Assembly: GCA_021201135.1 (NCBI GenBank)
Contig: JAJQGT010000006.1
Span: 715,710 to 779,709, forward strand
Length of the DNA stretch: 64,000 nucleotides
Source of the DNA: Oscillospiraceae bacterium
GTDB lineage: Bacteria; Bacillota; Clostridia; Oscillospirales; Ruminococcaceae
Reading direction: 5' to 3'
The translations under genes and the position numbers were made by a program. The notes beneath the pieces are model-generated. The model did not search any database. It saw nothing but the letters and a program-made list of their open reading frames with translations, and was not told the origin of the DNA. This document shows positions 1-9,889 of the stretch, in pieces (positions within the stretch are counted from its first letter, which is position 1; the number at the start of each line of letters is the position of its first letter).

Positions 1-1
1 G

Positions 2-895
2 CCCATAACAATCGGGCTGACGCTTCTTACTTTTACAAGCCTCGGCACCTCGGGACTTGAGGGCTCGGACGACCAGGCGTGGATAATGATAGGCTCATTC
101 AGCCTGCAGCCGTCGGAATTCTTAAAAATCGCATTCATACTCTCGCTGTCCTATCACTGCTATAAGACAAAGGACTTCTTCAATAATCCATTAAATATTC
201 TTGCCCTCTGCGCTCATGCCGCAATACCGATTGCTTTAATCATGCTACAGGGCGACGACGGCACGGCTATCGTTTTCGTCGTGATATTTTTGGCGATTGT
301 ATTCGCCGCCGGAATTTCGTGGAAATATATCCTGGGAGCGTGTGTTGCCACGCCGATTGTCTTCTATTTACTCTGGAACTTCTATCTGCAACCGGTACAT
401 AAGAACCGAATACTTGCAATCATCAATCCGGCGGAATACGCGACCGAGGACTCGCTCTATCAGGTCAACAAGTCGCTCATCGCCATCGGCTCGGGGCAGT
501 TGACGGGAAAGGGGCTCTTCGGCGGGGATTATTCCTACGTTCCCGTCTGCCACAGCGACTTTATCTTCTCCTATGCCGGACAGACGCTCGGCTATATCGG
601 GTGCCTCACGATAGTGATTCTTCTGGGGCTCGTGTGCTTCAGGATTCTTGGGAACAGCCTGAGGGCTTCCGATACTCTCGGCAGGTGCATCTGCATGGGA
701 GTCTTTGCCTATCTGTTCGTACACTGCGTTCTCAATATCGGCATGTGCGTCGGGGTTACGCCCGTCATTGGGATTCCCCTGCCCTTCTTCTCTGCGGGAG
801 GCTCGTCGATGCTCTCAATCACCGTCGCGATGGGGCTCGTGATGAGCGTACACTTCCACAGCGCCAAATATGATACCCTATTTAAAAAGAAATAA
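2..895 (+). CDS. RodA/FtsW/SpoVE-family cell-shape/division protein, 5' truncated by window edge
   Basis: Frame is open from base 2 (PITIGLTLLTFTSLGTSGLEGSDDQAWIMIGSFSLQPSEFLKIAFIL...); SEDS motifs QPSEFLK, GSGQLTGKGLFGG, GIPLPFFSAGGSS. Confidence 0.9.
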   Translation, partial: PITIGLTLLTFTSLGTSGLEGSDDQAWIMIGSFSLQPSEFLKIAFILSLSYHCYKTKDFFNNPLNILALCAHAAIPIALIMLQGDDGTAIVFVVIFLAIVFAAGISWKYILGACVATPIVFYLLWNFYLQPVHKNRILAIINPAEYATEDSLYQVNKSLIAIGSGQLTGKGLFGGDYSYVPVCHSDFIFSYAGQTLGYIGCLTIVILLGLVCFRILGNSLRASDTLGRCICMGVFAYLFVHCVLNIGMCVGVTPVIGIPLPFFSAGGSSMLSITVAMGLVMSVHFHSAKYDTLFKKK

Positions 896-912
896 GAAAC
901 GAGGAAACAAAC

Positions 913-2142
913 ATGAGTAAAACTTCTTTTGAACAGCTCTACCCAACAGACGCAAAGTCACGCTTCGAACACGTCGAGAGCGAATTCGAAGCACTCTTCA
1001 AGTATCCGGCGACCCGATTCTTCTCGGCTCCCGGACGTACGGAGATTTGCGGAAACCACACCGATCACAACCGTGGACGTGTCGTTGCGGCGGCAGTAAA
1101 CCTTGACGTCATGGCGGCTGTAAAGCCTCAGACCGACGGGGTTATCACAATCAAGTCGGAGGGCTTTCCGATTGACACGGTGGATACAAGAAATCTCGAT
1201 GTCCACGAAAGTGAAAAGAACACTTCGGCTTCGCTTATCCGCGGCGTCTGCATGGGTCTTAAGAACCGAGGCTACAAAATCGGCGGCTTCACTGCCTATA
1301 CCCAGTCGAACGTTCTAAAGGGCTCGGGGCTTTCTTCGTCGGCGGCTTTTGAGGTTCTTATCGTCACTATTCTCAGTCACCTCTATAACGACGGCTCAGT
1401 TTCCGACATCGAGGCGGCGCAGATTGCGCAGTATGCCGAGAACGTCTACTTCGGCAAGCCCTCGGGACTCATGGATCAGATGGCGTCTTCCGTCGGCGGG
1501 GTTGTAGGAATCGACTTTGAGGATCTCGAGAATCCCGTTGTCAAGGCGCTTTCACTCGACCTTAGCAAGTACGGCTACAGCATCTGCATAGTCGACACCA
1601 AGGGCAACCATGCTCACATGACCCCCGAATATGCCGCTGTTCCGGCTGAGATGAAGGCTGTTGCGGGAATGCTCGGCAAGGAAGTTTTAAGAGAGCTCAC
1701 AAGAGACGACGTTATAAACAATCTCCCGAAGCTCAGAGAGATTCTGGGCGACAGGGCGGTGCTCCGTTCGCTTCACTTCTTCGACGAAAACGAGAGAGTG
1801 GACGAGCTCGTCAAGGCTCTTGAAGAAGGCGACTTTGACAAATTCTTGAGTGTTATCAAGGCTTCCGGAAACAGCTCCTATAAGTATCTGCAGAATGTAT
1901 ATGCTTCCTCAGTTCCGACCGAGCAGGGCGTTTCTTTGGGGCTTTACATGAGCGAAAGGCTTCTTTCCGGCAAGGGTGCCACCCGAGTTCACGGCGGAGG
2001 CTTTGCCGGAACGATTCAGGCGTTTGTGCCGGACGACATGCTCGAAAACTACAAGACCGGCATGGAGAAGATTTTCGGCGAAGGAAGCTGTTATGCTCTT
2101 AAAATCCGTCCCGTCGGCGGAACAGAGGTATTGCTTAGATGA
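913..2142 (+). CDS. galK: Galactokinase (GHMP kinase)
   Basis: FFSAPGRTEICGNHTDHNRGRV, GSGLSSSAAFEV and GGGFAGTIQAF motifs. Confidence 0.93.
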   Translation: MSKTSFEQLYPTDAKSRFEHVESEFEALFKYPATRFFSAPGRTEICGNHTDHNRGRVVAAAVNLDVMAAVKPQTDGVITIKSEGFPIDTVDTRNLDVHESEKNTSASLIRGVCMGLKNRGYKIGGFTAYTQSNVLKGSGLSSSAAFEVLIVTILSHLYNDGSVSDIEAAQIAQYAENVYFGKPSGLMDQMASSVGGVVGIDFEDLENPVVKALSLDLSKYGYSICIVDTKGNHAHMTPEYAAVPAEMKAVAGMLGKEVLRELTRDDVINNLPKLREILGDRAVLRSLHFFDENERVDELVKALEEGDFDKFLSVIKASGNSSYKYLQNVYASSVPTEQGVSLGLYMSERLLSGKGATRVHGGGFAGTIQAFVPDDMLENYKTGMEKIFGEGSCYALKIRPVGGTEVLLR

Positions 2143-2828
2143 GAATGAGAAAAAAAGCACATCTTGAGGAAAGGCTCGAGAAGTGCATTGAAACCGGCAA
2201 GCTCATCATCCTTAACTGCGAGGACAGGAACTTTGTAACCTCTGTTGAAAAGAAAGAGTATCTCGATCTCCCCGCCCTTTTCGGAAACGACAACCCTATC
2301 ATCATGGAAATCGGTTGCGGCAAGGGGCAGTTTGCAAGGGAGCTCGCCAAGCGTGAGCCGGGGCTCAATATCCTCGCGATAGAGAAGACCTCGAACGTCA
2401 TCGTCGAAGCGGCTGAGAAGGCTATTGCGGAAGAGATTCCGAACCTGATTCTCCTTCGGGCTGATGCGAACTATCTCGAGAAGTTCATCCCTGATAATTC
2501 GATTTCGGGGCTATATCTCAATTTCAGCTGTCCGTATCCCAAGAAGAGCTATGCCGTTCACAGATTGACCCACCGCAACTTTCTTAAAATCTATGACAAG
2601 CTCTTAAAGCCGGATGCGGGAATATTCCAGAAAACCGACAATCGGGAATTCTTCGAGTTTTCGATTCAGGAATTCTCGGAATACGGGTTTATACTCAGGA
2701 ACGTGAGCCTCGATTTACATCACAGCGACTTCGAGGGGAACATCGTAACCGAGTATGAGCAGAGATTCTCGGAGATGGGGCTTCCCATCTATCGGCTCGA
2801 GGCTTGGAAGCGTCAGGGTCTTGTATAA
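2139..2828 (+). CDS. trmB: tRNA (guanine-N7-)-methyltransferase
   Basis: MEIGCGKGQFARELAKREP SAM motif, NFSCPYPKKSYAVHRLTH; start overlaps galK stop. Confidence 0.88.
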   Translation: MRMRKKAHLEERLEKCIETGKLIILNCEDRNFVTSVEKKEYLDLPALFGNDNPIIMEIGCGKGQFARELAKREPGLNILAIEKTSNVIVEAAEKAIAEEIPNLILLRADANYLEKFIPDNSISGLYLNFSCPYPKKSYAVHRLTHRNFLKIYDKLLKPDAGIFQKTDNREFFEFSIQEFSEYGFILRNVSLDLHHSDFEGNIVTEYEQRFSEMGLPIYRLEAWKRQGLV

Positions 2829-2835
2829 ATTTTCC

Positions 2836-2864
2836 TTGACAAGTTCCCCGCGACAGTGTATATT
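2836..2864 (+). promoter_or_regulatory. Sigma-70-type promoter upstream of tctCBA
   Basis: TTGACA (2836-2841) - 17 nt - TATATT (2859-2864). Confidence 0.75.
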
Positions 2865-2940
2865 TATATGTAGAAATATTGTCCATGATATGGGCATATT
2901 GTAATTTCAAAAACAAAAAAATCACCATGGAGGAAAGACA

Positions 2941-3894
2941 ATGAAGAAATTTATCTCACTGCTCTTAGCGGCAGTAATGCTCCTTAGCCTCGTCGGCTGT
3001 GGAAGCACATCGACAGGTGAGTATCCCGACGGGGATATCGAAATCATCATCCCCTATAAAGTCGGCGGAACAACCGATTTGGCAGTAAGAGGCGTTCTTG
3101 ACGCTATCCCCGATGATGTTCTCAGCGTTGACATCACCGTCACCAACACAGTCGGCGGCTCGGGTCTTATCGGGACCGAGGAGTTCATGCAGGCTGACGC
3201 TGACGGCTACACCCTGGGACTTCTTAACTGTGACCTCGTTCTCAACTACGTCACCGGCGCCACCGAAATCAACCCGATGGAAGACATGATTGCCCTCGGA
3301 TGCGTTGAGCAGGACCCCTATTTCCTCCTTGCCGCTCAGAATGACAAGTTCTCTACATTTGCCGAGTTCATCTCATATGCCGAGGCTAATCCCGGCGAGC
3401 TTGTTGTAGGCGTTACCGGCGTCGGAACCATTCCGAACCTTCTCGGAACTATCCTTACAACCGCAGGTCTTGACGTTCTCGTAGTTCCCTATGATTCCGC
3501 TCCCGACGCTATCGCCGCAGTTCTGGCGGGAGAGTCAGACATCTGCATCTCGGCTATGGCATCAGCCGCAGGTAACCTCGAGTCGGGCGACCTCATTGCT
3601 ATCGCCGCCACCTCTTCGGCACGCTCCGAGACCTTGCCCGACGTCCCCACAATGGCAGAGGTTGACGACAGATTCGCGGACGTAAACCTCCTGAGCTGGA
3701 TTATGATCGCCGTTCCTGCGGGAACCGACGACGAAATCGTCGATTTCTGGAAGTCGGCTATTGCGGACGCTGTCGCTTCTGACGACTACGCTGAAACAAG
3801 AGAGAGCTTCTATTTCGAGTCGATTACTCTTACTGCCAATGACCTCGACGACTTTGTAAACGAACAGGCTGATTACTACAAGACACTGACCTGA
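2941..3894 (+). CDS. tctC: Tripartite tricarboxylate transporter substrate-binding lipoprotein (TctC family)
   Basis: Lipobox LVGC, IEIIIPYKVGGTTDLAVR, followed by TctB- and TctA-like genes. Confidence 0.88.
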   Translation: MKKFISLLLAAVMLLSLVGCGSTSTGEYPDGDIEIIIPYKVGGTTDLAVRGVLDAIPDDVLSVDITVTNTVGGSGLIGTEEFMQADADGYTLGLLNCDLVLNYVTGATEINPMEDMIALGCVEQDPYFLLAAQNDKFSTFAEFISYAEANPGELVVGVTGVGTIPNLLGTILTTAGLDVLVVPYDSAPDAIAAVLAGESDICISAMASAAGNLESGDLIAIAATSSARSETLPDVPTMAEVDDRFADVNLLSWIMIAVPAGTDDEIVDFWKSAIADAVASDDYAETRESFYFESITLTANDLDDFVNEQADYYKTLT

Positions 3895-3895
3895 T

Positions 3896-4414
3896 ATGAA
3901 AAAGTATGATATCGGTGTCTCGATAGTTCTGATTTTAATTTCGATATATATGATGGTGACCGCCTCGGGCTATAACGAGGCGGTCAGCGGCACAGCTATG
4001 GGTCCGGGAGTCTGGGTTATCATCCTTTGCGTTATCATGATAATCCTTTCGGTGATTCTTCTTTTGAGAGCTCTTTTCGGGGACAAGCTGAAAAGCATGA
4101 TGCAAAAGAAGTCCGAGACTGCCGACACTTCGGAAGCGACGGCAGAAGCCGTTCCCGAAAAAATCTTCGACTTCAAGTCCCCCGGCATGAAGAGGCTTTA
4201 CATAACCTTCGGAGTGCTGGCAGTATTTATCCTGCTTCTTGAGCTCTTCGGGTTCTATATTGCGGTGGCGTTCTTACTGCCGGCGATAATGGCTATCTTC
4301 GGCGAACGAAGATGGTGGATGATGCTCGCAGTCACCGCAGGAGCCCTCGTATTCATATATGTCGTGTTCGTATTGTTCTTAAGCATCCGCCTGCCGCAAG
4401 GCATCATCTTCTGA
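3896..4414 (+). CDS. tctB: Tripartite tricarboxylate transporter small membrane subunit (TctB family)
   Basis: 4-TM-like hydrophobic pattern between tctC and tctA. Confidence 0.82.
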   Translation: MKKYDIGVSIVLILISIYMMVTASGYNEAVSGTAMGPGVWVIILCVIMIILSVILLLRALFGDKLKSMMQKKSETADTSEATAEAVPEKIFDFKSPGMKRLYITFGVLAVFILLLELFGFYIAVAFLLPAIMAIFGERRWWMMLAVTAGALVFIYVVFVLFLSIRLPQGIIF

Positions 4415-4431
4415 GCGCGTGAGGTAACATA

Positions 4432-5937
4432 ATGCTTTCATCTTTACTAACAGCAATTTCAACCGTCTTCACGCCATTCAATCTCCTGCTCACGTTTGTC
4501 GGGGCGTTTTTCGGAGTGTTTATAGGTGCGATGCCCGGGCTCACCTCGATTATGGGTCTGAGCCTTCTTTTGCCGCTTACCCTCACGTTTGAGGGCAACA
4601 GCGGAATCCTGATGCTACTCGGAGTCTTCTGCGGCTCCATCTACGGCGGTTCGATAACCGCCATTCTCATTAAAACTCCCGGAACGGCGAACTCAGCCGC
4701 AACCGTCCTCGACGGCTATCCATTGGCTCAGAAGGGCGAGGCGGCAAAGGCGCTCGGAGTTTCGACGTTCGCCTCGACCTTCGGTGGCATATTCAGCGCG
4801 ATTATGCTCCTCTGGACGGCTCCGCTTCTCTCAAAGGTTGCGCTGTCGTTCACGTCTCCCGAATACTTTGCTCTGGCGGTTTTCGGAATCAGCATGGTCA
4901 CCTCCCTTTCTTCGAAAAATATCCTGAAAGGGCTCATAAGTGCGGTTATAGGGCTCATGCTTGCGACCGTCGGAATGGACAGCCTGACCGGTGCAAAGAG
5001 GTTCACGTTTGATTCTACATATCTCCTCGGCGGAATTGCGATGGTTCCGGTCCTGATCGGGCTTTACGCTTTCTCGCAGGGGCTTTCGAATATCGTTGAG
5101 GGGAACAAGGTGCCCGTCAAGTCGAAGGAGAAAATCAAGCACACCTTCCCTACCCCGAAGATTATCAAGAAGATTATGCCGACGGTTCTTCGGTCGAGCA
5201 TTATCGGCACCGTAATCGGCGCAATTCCCGGCACCGGCGGCGACATCGCCTGCTGGACAGCTTATAACGAAACGAAGCGTTGGGACAAGCACCCGGAGGA
5301 GTTCGGCACCGGCAGAGTCGAGGGCGTTGCGGCTCCCGAAGCGGCAAACAACGCCATCTCGGGCGGCGCTCTGATTCCCCTTCTGACGCTCGGCATTCCC
5401 GGAGACGCCGGAACAGCGATTATGCTCGGAGCACTCATGATGCAGGGAATCGTCCCCGGACCGCTTCTCTTCACATCTGAGCAGGAGAAGGTCTATATCA
5501 TCATCGTCGGGCTCTTCGTCGCGAACATCTTCATGGGCATCATCGGCTTCAGCGGAATCCGGCTTTTTGCAAAGATTTCCGCCGTCAGCACACGATTCTT
5601 AACCCCGATTGTCTTCGTCTTCTGCATTGTCGGAACCTATGCCCTCAATTCAAACGTAAACGATATTTTCCTGATGTTCATCGTGGGAATACTTGCATAC
5701 TTCCTGCAGAAGCTTGACTTCCCGATGCCGCCGATTGTCCTTGGGCTCATTCTCGGCAGTACGCTCGAGAAGAACCTCCAGAGAACGCTTATCTTAAGCG
5801 ACGGAGACTTCTCGATCTTCCTTCAGAGACCGATTGCGCTGTGCCTCCTCATCGCCGCCTTTGCGTCGATATTTGTCCCGCCGGTTATAAGCTTCGTCAA
5901 GAAGAAAAGAGCGAAGAATGTGGCTGTGGCGGAGTAA
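4432..5937 (+). CDS. tctA: Tripartite tricarboxylate transporter large membrane subunit (TctA family)
   Basis: GAMPGLTSIMGLSLLLPLT, KTPGTANSAATVLDGYPLAQKGEAAKALG, GIPGDAGTAIMLGALM motifs. Confidence 0.93.
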   Translation: MLSSLLTAISTVFTPFNLLLTFVGAFFGVFIGAMPGLTSIMGLSLLLPLTLTFEGNSGILMLLGVFCGSIYGGSITAILIKTPGTANSAATVLDGYPLAQKGEAAKALGVSTFASTFGGIFSAIMLLWTAPLLSKVALSFTSPEYFALAVFGISMVTSLSSKNILKGLISAVIGLMLATVGMDSLTGAKRFTFDSTYLLGGIAMVPVLIGLYAFSQGLSNIVEGNKVPVKSKEKIKHTFPTPKIIKKIMPTVLRSSIIGTVIGAIPGTGGDIACWTAYNETKRWDKHPEEFGTGRVEGVAAPEAANNAISGGALIPLLTLGIPGDAGTAIMLGALMMQGIVPGPLLFTSEQEKVYIIIVGLFVANIFMGIIGFSGIRLFAKISAVSTRFLTPIVFVFCIVGTYALNSNVNDIFLMFIVGILAYFLQKLDFPMPPIVLGLILGSTLEKNLQRTLILSDGDFSIFLQRPIALCLLIAAFASIFVPPVISFVKKKRAKNVAVAE

Positions 5938-5977
5938 AGCCGAATATAAATATATAAATGTAAACATAAAGGAGAAC

Positions 5978-6009
5978 GCCGACCGGTTTTTAGAAACTGG
6001 TCGGCTTTT
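5978..6009 (+). terminator. Rho-independent terminator after tctA
   Basis: GCCGACCGGTTTttagAAACTGGTCGGC followed by TTTT. Confidence 0.8.
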
Positions 6010-6048
6010 GTGAAATGTGTATAAAAGTGGAGTGGCAATCGGTATGGC

Positions 6049-6159
6049 TTACACCGTGCGGCTCTTCGCAAGAGCTCCCCGGCAGAGCCGTTTTACTGAG
6101 CTTGTTGCAAGCAGAATTGCAGTAGAAATCACTGCGGCGGACAGAATGGTTATAATCAT
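6049..6159 (-). CDS. Putative 36-aa small membrane protein (below ORF-track cutoff)
   Basis: ATG at 6159, TAA at 6049: MIITILSAAVISTAILLATSSVKRLCRGALAKSRTV; AGGAG-type RBS upstream (gaaaggagagccgaaaATG). Confidence 0.5.
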   Translation of the reverse strand: MIITILSAAVISTAILLATSSVKRLCRGALAKSRTV

Positions 6160-6176
6160 TTTCGGCTCTCCTTTCG

Positions 6177-6241
6177 GTTAGCTTTGGCTAACTTGATGAT
6201 TTTATAGTAGCAGAGGCTGATTTGCGTTAGCCTCTGCTAAC
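6177..6241 (-). promoter_or_regulatory. Two GTTAGC-N4-GCTAAC inverted repeats (6177-6192, 6226-6241), candidate repressor operators
   Basis: GTTAGC TTTG GCTAAC and GTTAGC CTCT GCTAAC flank a TATAAA-like -10 on the minus strand, upstream of the 36-aa ORF. Confidence 0.6.
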
Positions 6242-6306
6242 TGTATATAGTATACACCATGCTTGGAGGTTTGTCAAGGGGTATTTTGCGGGATTTTGAA
6301 AAAAAC

Positions 6307-7614
6307 TCAGAAATCTATTGCCTGCTCATCCAAAAGGAAGTCTTCTATTCCCTCATACAATATTCCCTGCTCATCGTGCCACGGGACAATACTATCCTTA
6401 ACAAGCACAATCTTTTTGAATGAATCATCAATCCTGACAAGCGAGCTTCTTTCCTGCTGTTCCTTTTTCTCATCGGATATTGTCAATGCAGATTGAATAT
6501 AATATCTCCTGCTTCCTTTATTAGCAACAAAGTCTATTTCAAGCTGTGAACGTACACTGCTGCCATTCATATCCTTGTGGTTATACTCAACAACACCGAC
6601 ATCAATATCGAACTCACGGGCAAAAAGCTCGTTATAGATTACATTTTCCATTATGTGACTTTCCTCTTGCTGGCGGAAGTTAAGTCGAGCGTTGCGAAGT
6701 CCTATATCGGTAAAATAATATTTCAGAGGCGTTTCGATATATTTCTTACCCTTGATATCGTAGCGATATGCCTTATTCAAAATAAATGCATCAACAAAAA
6801 AGTCAAGGTATCTTGCAATAGTTGACGACTTTATACTGACGTTTTTGGCACTTTGAAAAGTTCGTGCAAGCTTGCTTGGGTTGGTCAGAGAGCCTATCGA
6901 CGAGGAAACAATATTGAGCAAATCTTCGAGCACGAATTGATCATTAGAAATGCTGTTATGCTCCAAAACGTCCGACATATAAGTTCTCGAGAACAAATCA
7001 CGAAGGTATTTGCTCTTGTCCTCATGGGTTTTCATTGACATAACAAGCGGCATTCCGCCATAGGTGAAATATCCGCTCAAAGCATATCTCTTGTCATCCT
7101 GATAGGCAGAATAGAATTCTTTGTAGGTAAGAGGATTAACCCTGATTTCGTCACCTCTGCCGCGAAATTCTGTCAGAATATCCGAAGAGAGCATTTTTGA
7201 ATTACTGCCGGTGACGTACAAATCAACATTTTTAAGTTTCATCAATCCCAGAAGCACATCGACAAAGCCTATTTTTGCATTCTTGTCATCAATATATGGA
7301 TTCTGAACATCAGAAACTTTCTGTATCTCATCTATGAACAGGTAGCACATTTCCGAATCGCCAACTTCATTAATGCGAGCTCTGAGATATCTGTCCAATT
7401 CAATCGGATTCCGATACTTTGCGTTAGCGATTTCATCAAGAGCAAGCTCTATTATATGCGATTCTGGAACCCCTGACGAGATAAGCCAATTCCTATATAT
7501 TTCAAACAGCAGATATGATTTCCCACATCGCCGGATACCGGTTATAACCTTAATCAGACCGTTTTCTTTTTTGGATATAAGTTTATTCAAATACCGTTCT
7601 CTCCCAATAACCAT
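6307..7614 (-). CDS. AAA+ ATPase with DUF4143-like C-terminal domain
   Basis: VITGIRRCGKSYLLFEI Walker A, YLFIDEIQKV Walker B, YVTGSNSKMLSSD, DFVANKGSRRYYIQSA. Confidence 0.88.
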   Translation of the reverse strand: MVIGRERYLNKLISKKENGLIKVITGIRRCGKSYLLFEIYRNWLISSGVPESHIIELALDEIANAKYRNPIELDRYLRARINEVGDSEMCYLFIDEIQKVSDVQNPYIDDKNAKIGFVDVLLGLMKLKNVDLYVTGSNSKMLSSDILTEFRGRGDEIRVNPLTYKEFYSAYQDDKRYALSGYFTYGGMPLVMSMKTHEDKSKYLRDLFSRTYMSDVLEHNSISNDQFVLEDLLNIVSSSIGSLTNPSKLARTFQSAKNVSIKSSTIARYLDFFVDAFILNKAYRYDIKGKKYIETPLKYYFTDIGLRNARLNFRQQEESHIMENVIYNELFAREFDIDVGVVEYNHKDMNGSSVRSQLEIDFVANKGSRRYYIQSALTISDEKKEQQERSSLVRIDDSFKKIVLVKDSIVPWHDEQGILYEGIEDFLLDEQAIDF

Positions 7615-7718
7615 AGCGTTTCTCCTTTTGTACTATATTTATCGGGATAAAATTGCGTCTATACGCATTTTTATCCCGTTGATATTATAACACCAATATG
7701 CGATATTGTCAAGTAAAA

Positions 7719-7741
7719 AGAGCGACTTTTGCAGTCGCTCT
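7719..7741. terminator. Bidirectional-looking terminator hairpin
   Basis: AGAGCGACttttgcaGTCGCTCT. Confidence 0.6.
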
Positions 7742-7751
7742 ATAGTGTTTG

Positions 7752-8315
7752 TCATAACGTCTTAACCATCGAAATCTCGTCAAGAAGTGTGCCGTCGGCT
7801 AATTTGACGGCGTTCGGCTTGTGGGCGACTTCTTTGAAGCCCATTTTTGTGTAGAGACCGAGCGCCCGGGTGTTGCCCTCGATATAGTCGAGCTCAATCT
7901 GCATGATGCCGCCACGCTCATAGGCATTCTTGATAAGCTCGTTGAACATCGCGGTTCCGATGCCGAGTCCCCAGTACTTTTTGATAAGACCGACGCCGAC
8001 AGTGGCACGATGGGCAGTTTTGAGGCGGGTGTTGTAGCTGATAGAGCAGTTCCCGGCAAGCTCGCCGTCGACGAAGCAACAAATCATCAGCTTGTCGGGA
8101 CTCGAGATATTGTCCCCGATAATCTCTTGCTCCCGCCGTAAGCCCTCCTCGCCTTCCCATCTTCCCGATTCCCTCGGGTCAGACATGAGAAAATCGGTCT
8201 CGGTGGCGGTGGTGAGGAGATAGTCAATCAAAGCCGGGCAATCGGAGAGCTCGGGACTGCGGAAAACGGCTTCGCGACCGTCTTTAAGGGTTATTGTTTT
8301 GGGTGGGAATGTCAT
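7752..8315 (-). CDS. GNAT-family N-acetyltransferase
   Basis: GVGLIKKYWGLGIGTAMFNELIKNAYERG ... IEGNTRALGLYTKMGFKEV. Confidence 0.88.
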   Translation of the reverse strand: MTFPPKTITLKDGREAVFRSPELSDCPALIDYLLTTATETDFLMSDPRESGRWEGEEGLRREQEIIGDNISSPDKLMICCFVDGELAGNCSISYNTRLKTAHRATVGVGLIKKYWGLGIGTAMFNELIKNAYERGGIMQIELDYIEGNTRALGLYTKMGFKEVAHKPNAVKLADGTLLDEISMVKTL

Positions 8316-8338
8316 AATAATCTTGTCCTTTCTTGCGG

Positions 8339-8500
8339 AAACCCCTCCACCACCGACTTCGTCGGCGGTCCCCCTCCCCTTTCAGGGGAGGCTTTTACTA
8401 CTTCTCTCAGAAGCTTTTGGCAGAGCAGCTATAGGCTCCCTCTGAAATGAAGTTCGCAAGCGAACTTCCGGAGCTGTCGCCGCAGGCGACTGAGGGGTTT
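8339..8500. repeat. Family A MITE-like palindromic repeat, full-length copy A1 (162 bp)
   Basis: AAACCCCTC ... GAGGGGTTT termini; shared arms CCTCCACCACCG..CGGCGGTCCCCCTCCCCTTTCAGGGGAGGCTT and GGCTCC..GGAGCTGTCGCC..GGCGACTGAGGGGTTT. Confidence 0.85.
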
Positions 8501-9210
8501 CACCTCTTCTGCCCGTAATACGCATTCGCTCCATGCTTTCTTAAGTAATGCCTGTCGAGGAGCTCCTGTTGCATGGGCTGAAGGTCGGGATTTAGGGCGT
8601 AGGCACGGATTGCCATCTTGGCACATTCCTCTAAGATCACGGCGTGGTGAACCGAGTCGACGGCATTCTTGCCCCAAGTGAACGGTCCGTGAGAATGGAC
8701 GAGGACGGCGGGGATGGCGTCGGGGTCTTTGTCCTTGAAGGTTTCGATGATGACAAGACCGGTGTTCTTTTCGTATTCGCCGGCGATTTCCTCGGGGGTC
8801 ATCTTCCTTGTGCAGGGGATTTCGCCATAGAAATAGTCGCCGTGGGTGGTTCCGAGTGCAGGGATTCCCCTTCCCGCCTGTGCAAACGAGGTCGCATAGG
8901 ACGAGTGGGTGTGGGTGACGCCGCCGATGTTCGGGAAAGCCTTGTAGAATTCGACGTGGGTCGGAGTGTCGGACGAAGGATTGAGGTCTCCCTCGACGAC
9001 TTTGCCATTGAGATCTACAACGACCATGTCTTCCGGCTTCATCACGTCATACTTAACTCCCGAGGGCTTGATGACGACGAGCCCGCTCTCACGGTCGATT
9101 CCCGAGACGTTGCCCCAGGTGAAGGTGACGAGTCCGTACTTCGGGAGGAGCATATTAGCCTCCCAGACCTCTTTTTTCAGTTGTTCCAGCATAACTAATC
9201 TTCCTTTCAA
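8500..9210 (-). CDS. araD: L-ribulose-5-phosphate 4-epimerase
   Basis: [67 protein letters not shown]; alternative start at MLEQLKKEV (9192). Confidence 0.9.
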   Translation of the reverse strand: MKGRLVMLEQLKKEVWEANMLLPKYGLVTFTWGNVSGIDRESGLVVIKPSGVKYDVMKPEDMVVVDLNGKVVEGDLNPSSDTPTHVEFYKAFPNIGGVTHTHSSYATSFAQAGRGIPALGTTHGDYFYGEIPCTRKMTPEEIAGEYEKNTGLVIIETFKDKDPDAIPAVLVHSHGPFTWGKNAVDSVHHAVILEECAKMAIRAYALNPDLQPMQQELLDRHYLRKHGANAYYGQKR

Positions 9211-9253
9211 TGGTTTTTATAAGTCAACATTTTGCTTTGATTCTCATATACTG

Positions 9254-9739
9254 TCAATAGTCAACCGTTGCGACGAGTATGCCCTTTTCGTTCGGGAAAA
9301 TGTCGATGGTGGCATAGGATGCCGGAAAACCGTCCTTCGGGAGAGCAAGGCTTCCCGGATTGACATAGTAGATGCCGTTGATGTAGTCGCAAGCCCGGCA
9401 ATGTGTGTGACCATAGACGACGACATCGGCACGGTTCTGGTATGCAAGCTCCTGCAGGCTTTCGAGCCCGTACTTGACGTGGTGGAGGTGACCGTGTGTG
9501 AGAATGATCTTCTTCCCGGCGGCTTCGACCACCTGAATCGGGACGTCATAGCAAGTATAGTCACAGTTACCGGGAACGGTGACGAGCTTGACATCCGGGA
9601 ACATCTCGGAAATATTGCGGACATCTTTCAGAACATCTCCCGCGAAGAGATAGATGTCGGTTGTGTCCTTGGTTCTATTTATCAGATCCTCGACCCGGGC
9701 ATGGAGACCATGGGAGTCGGAGAAGGCAATTATTCGCAT
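9254..9739 (-). CDS. YfcE/MJ0936-type metallophosphoesterase
   Basis: MRIIAFSDSHGL, VPGNCDYTCYD, LTHGHLHHVKYG, YGHTHCRA; start moved inside the ORF-track call to MRIIAFSDSH. Confidence 0.85.
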   Translation of the reverse strand: MRIIAFSDSHGLHARVEDLINRTKDTTDIYLFAGDVLKDVRNISEMFPDVKLVTVPGNCDYTCYDVPIQVVEAAGKKIILTHGHLHHVKYGLESLQELAYQNRADVVVYGHTHCRACDYINGIYYVNPGSLALPKDGFPASYATIDIFPNEKGILVATVDY

Positions 9740-9755
9740 TACAACACCTCTGGGG

Positions 9756-9811
9756 AAACCCCTCCACCACCGGCTTTGCCGGCGGTCCCCCTCCCCTTTC
9801 AGGGGAGGCTT
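9756..9811. repeat. Family A repeat, left-arm-only copy A3
   Basis: AAACCCCTCCACCACCGGCTTTGCCGGCGGTCCCCCTCCCCTTTCAGGGGAGGCTT. Confidence 0.85.
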
Positions 9812-9889
9812 AATTTCACGATTACACACTTTATAATAGCACAATATGAGGTTTTGTGCAACCTAAATTTTAGCACTTGGAGGTGCGAT

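Noticed and set aside
8966-9889. N-terminal two-thirds of the 389-aa ORF 8966..10135
   Set aside because: Runs antisense through araD and the phosphodiesterase; only the 3' part from ATG 9890 with RBS looks like a real gene.
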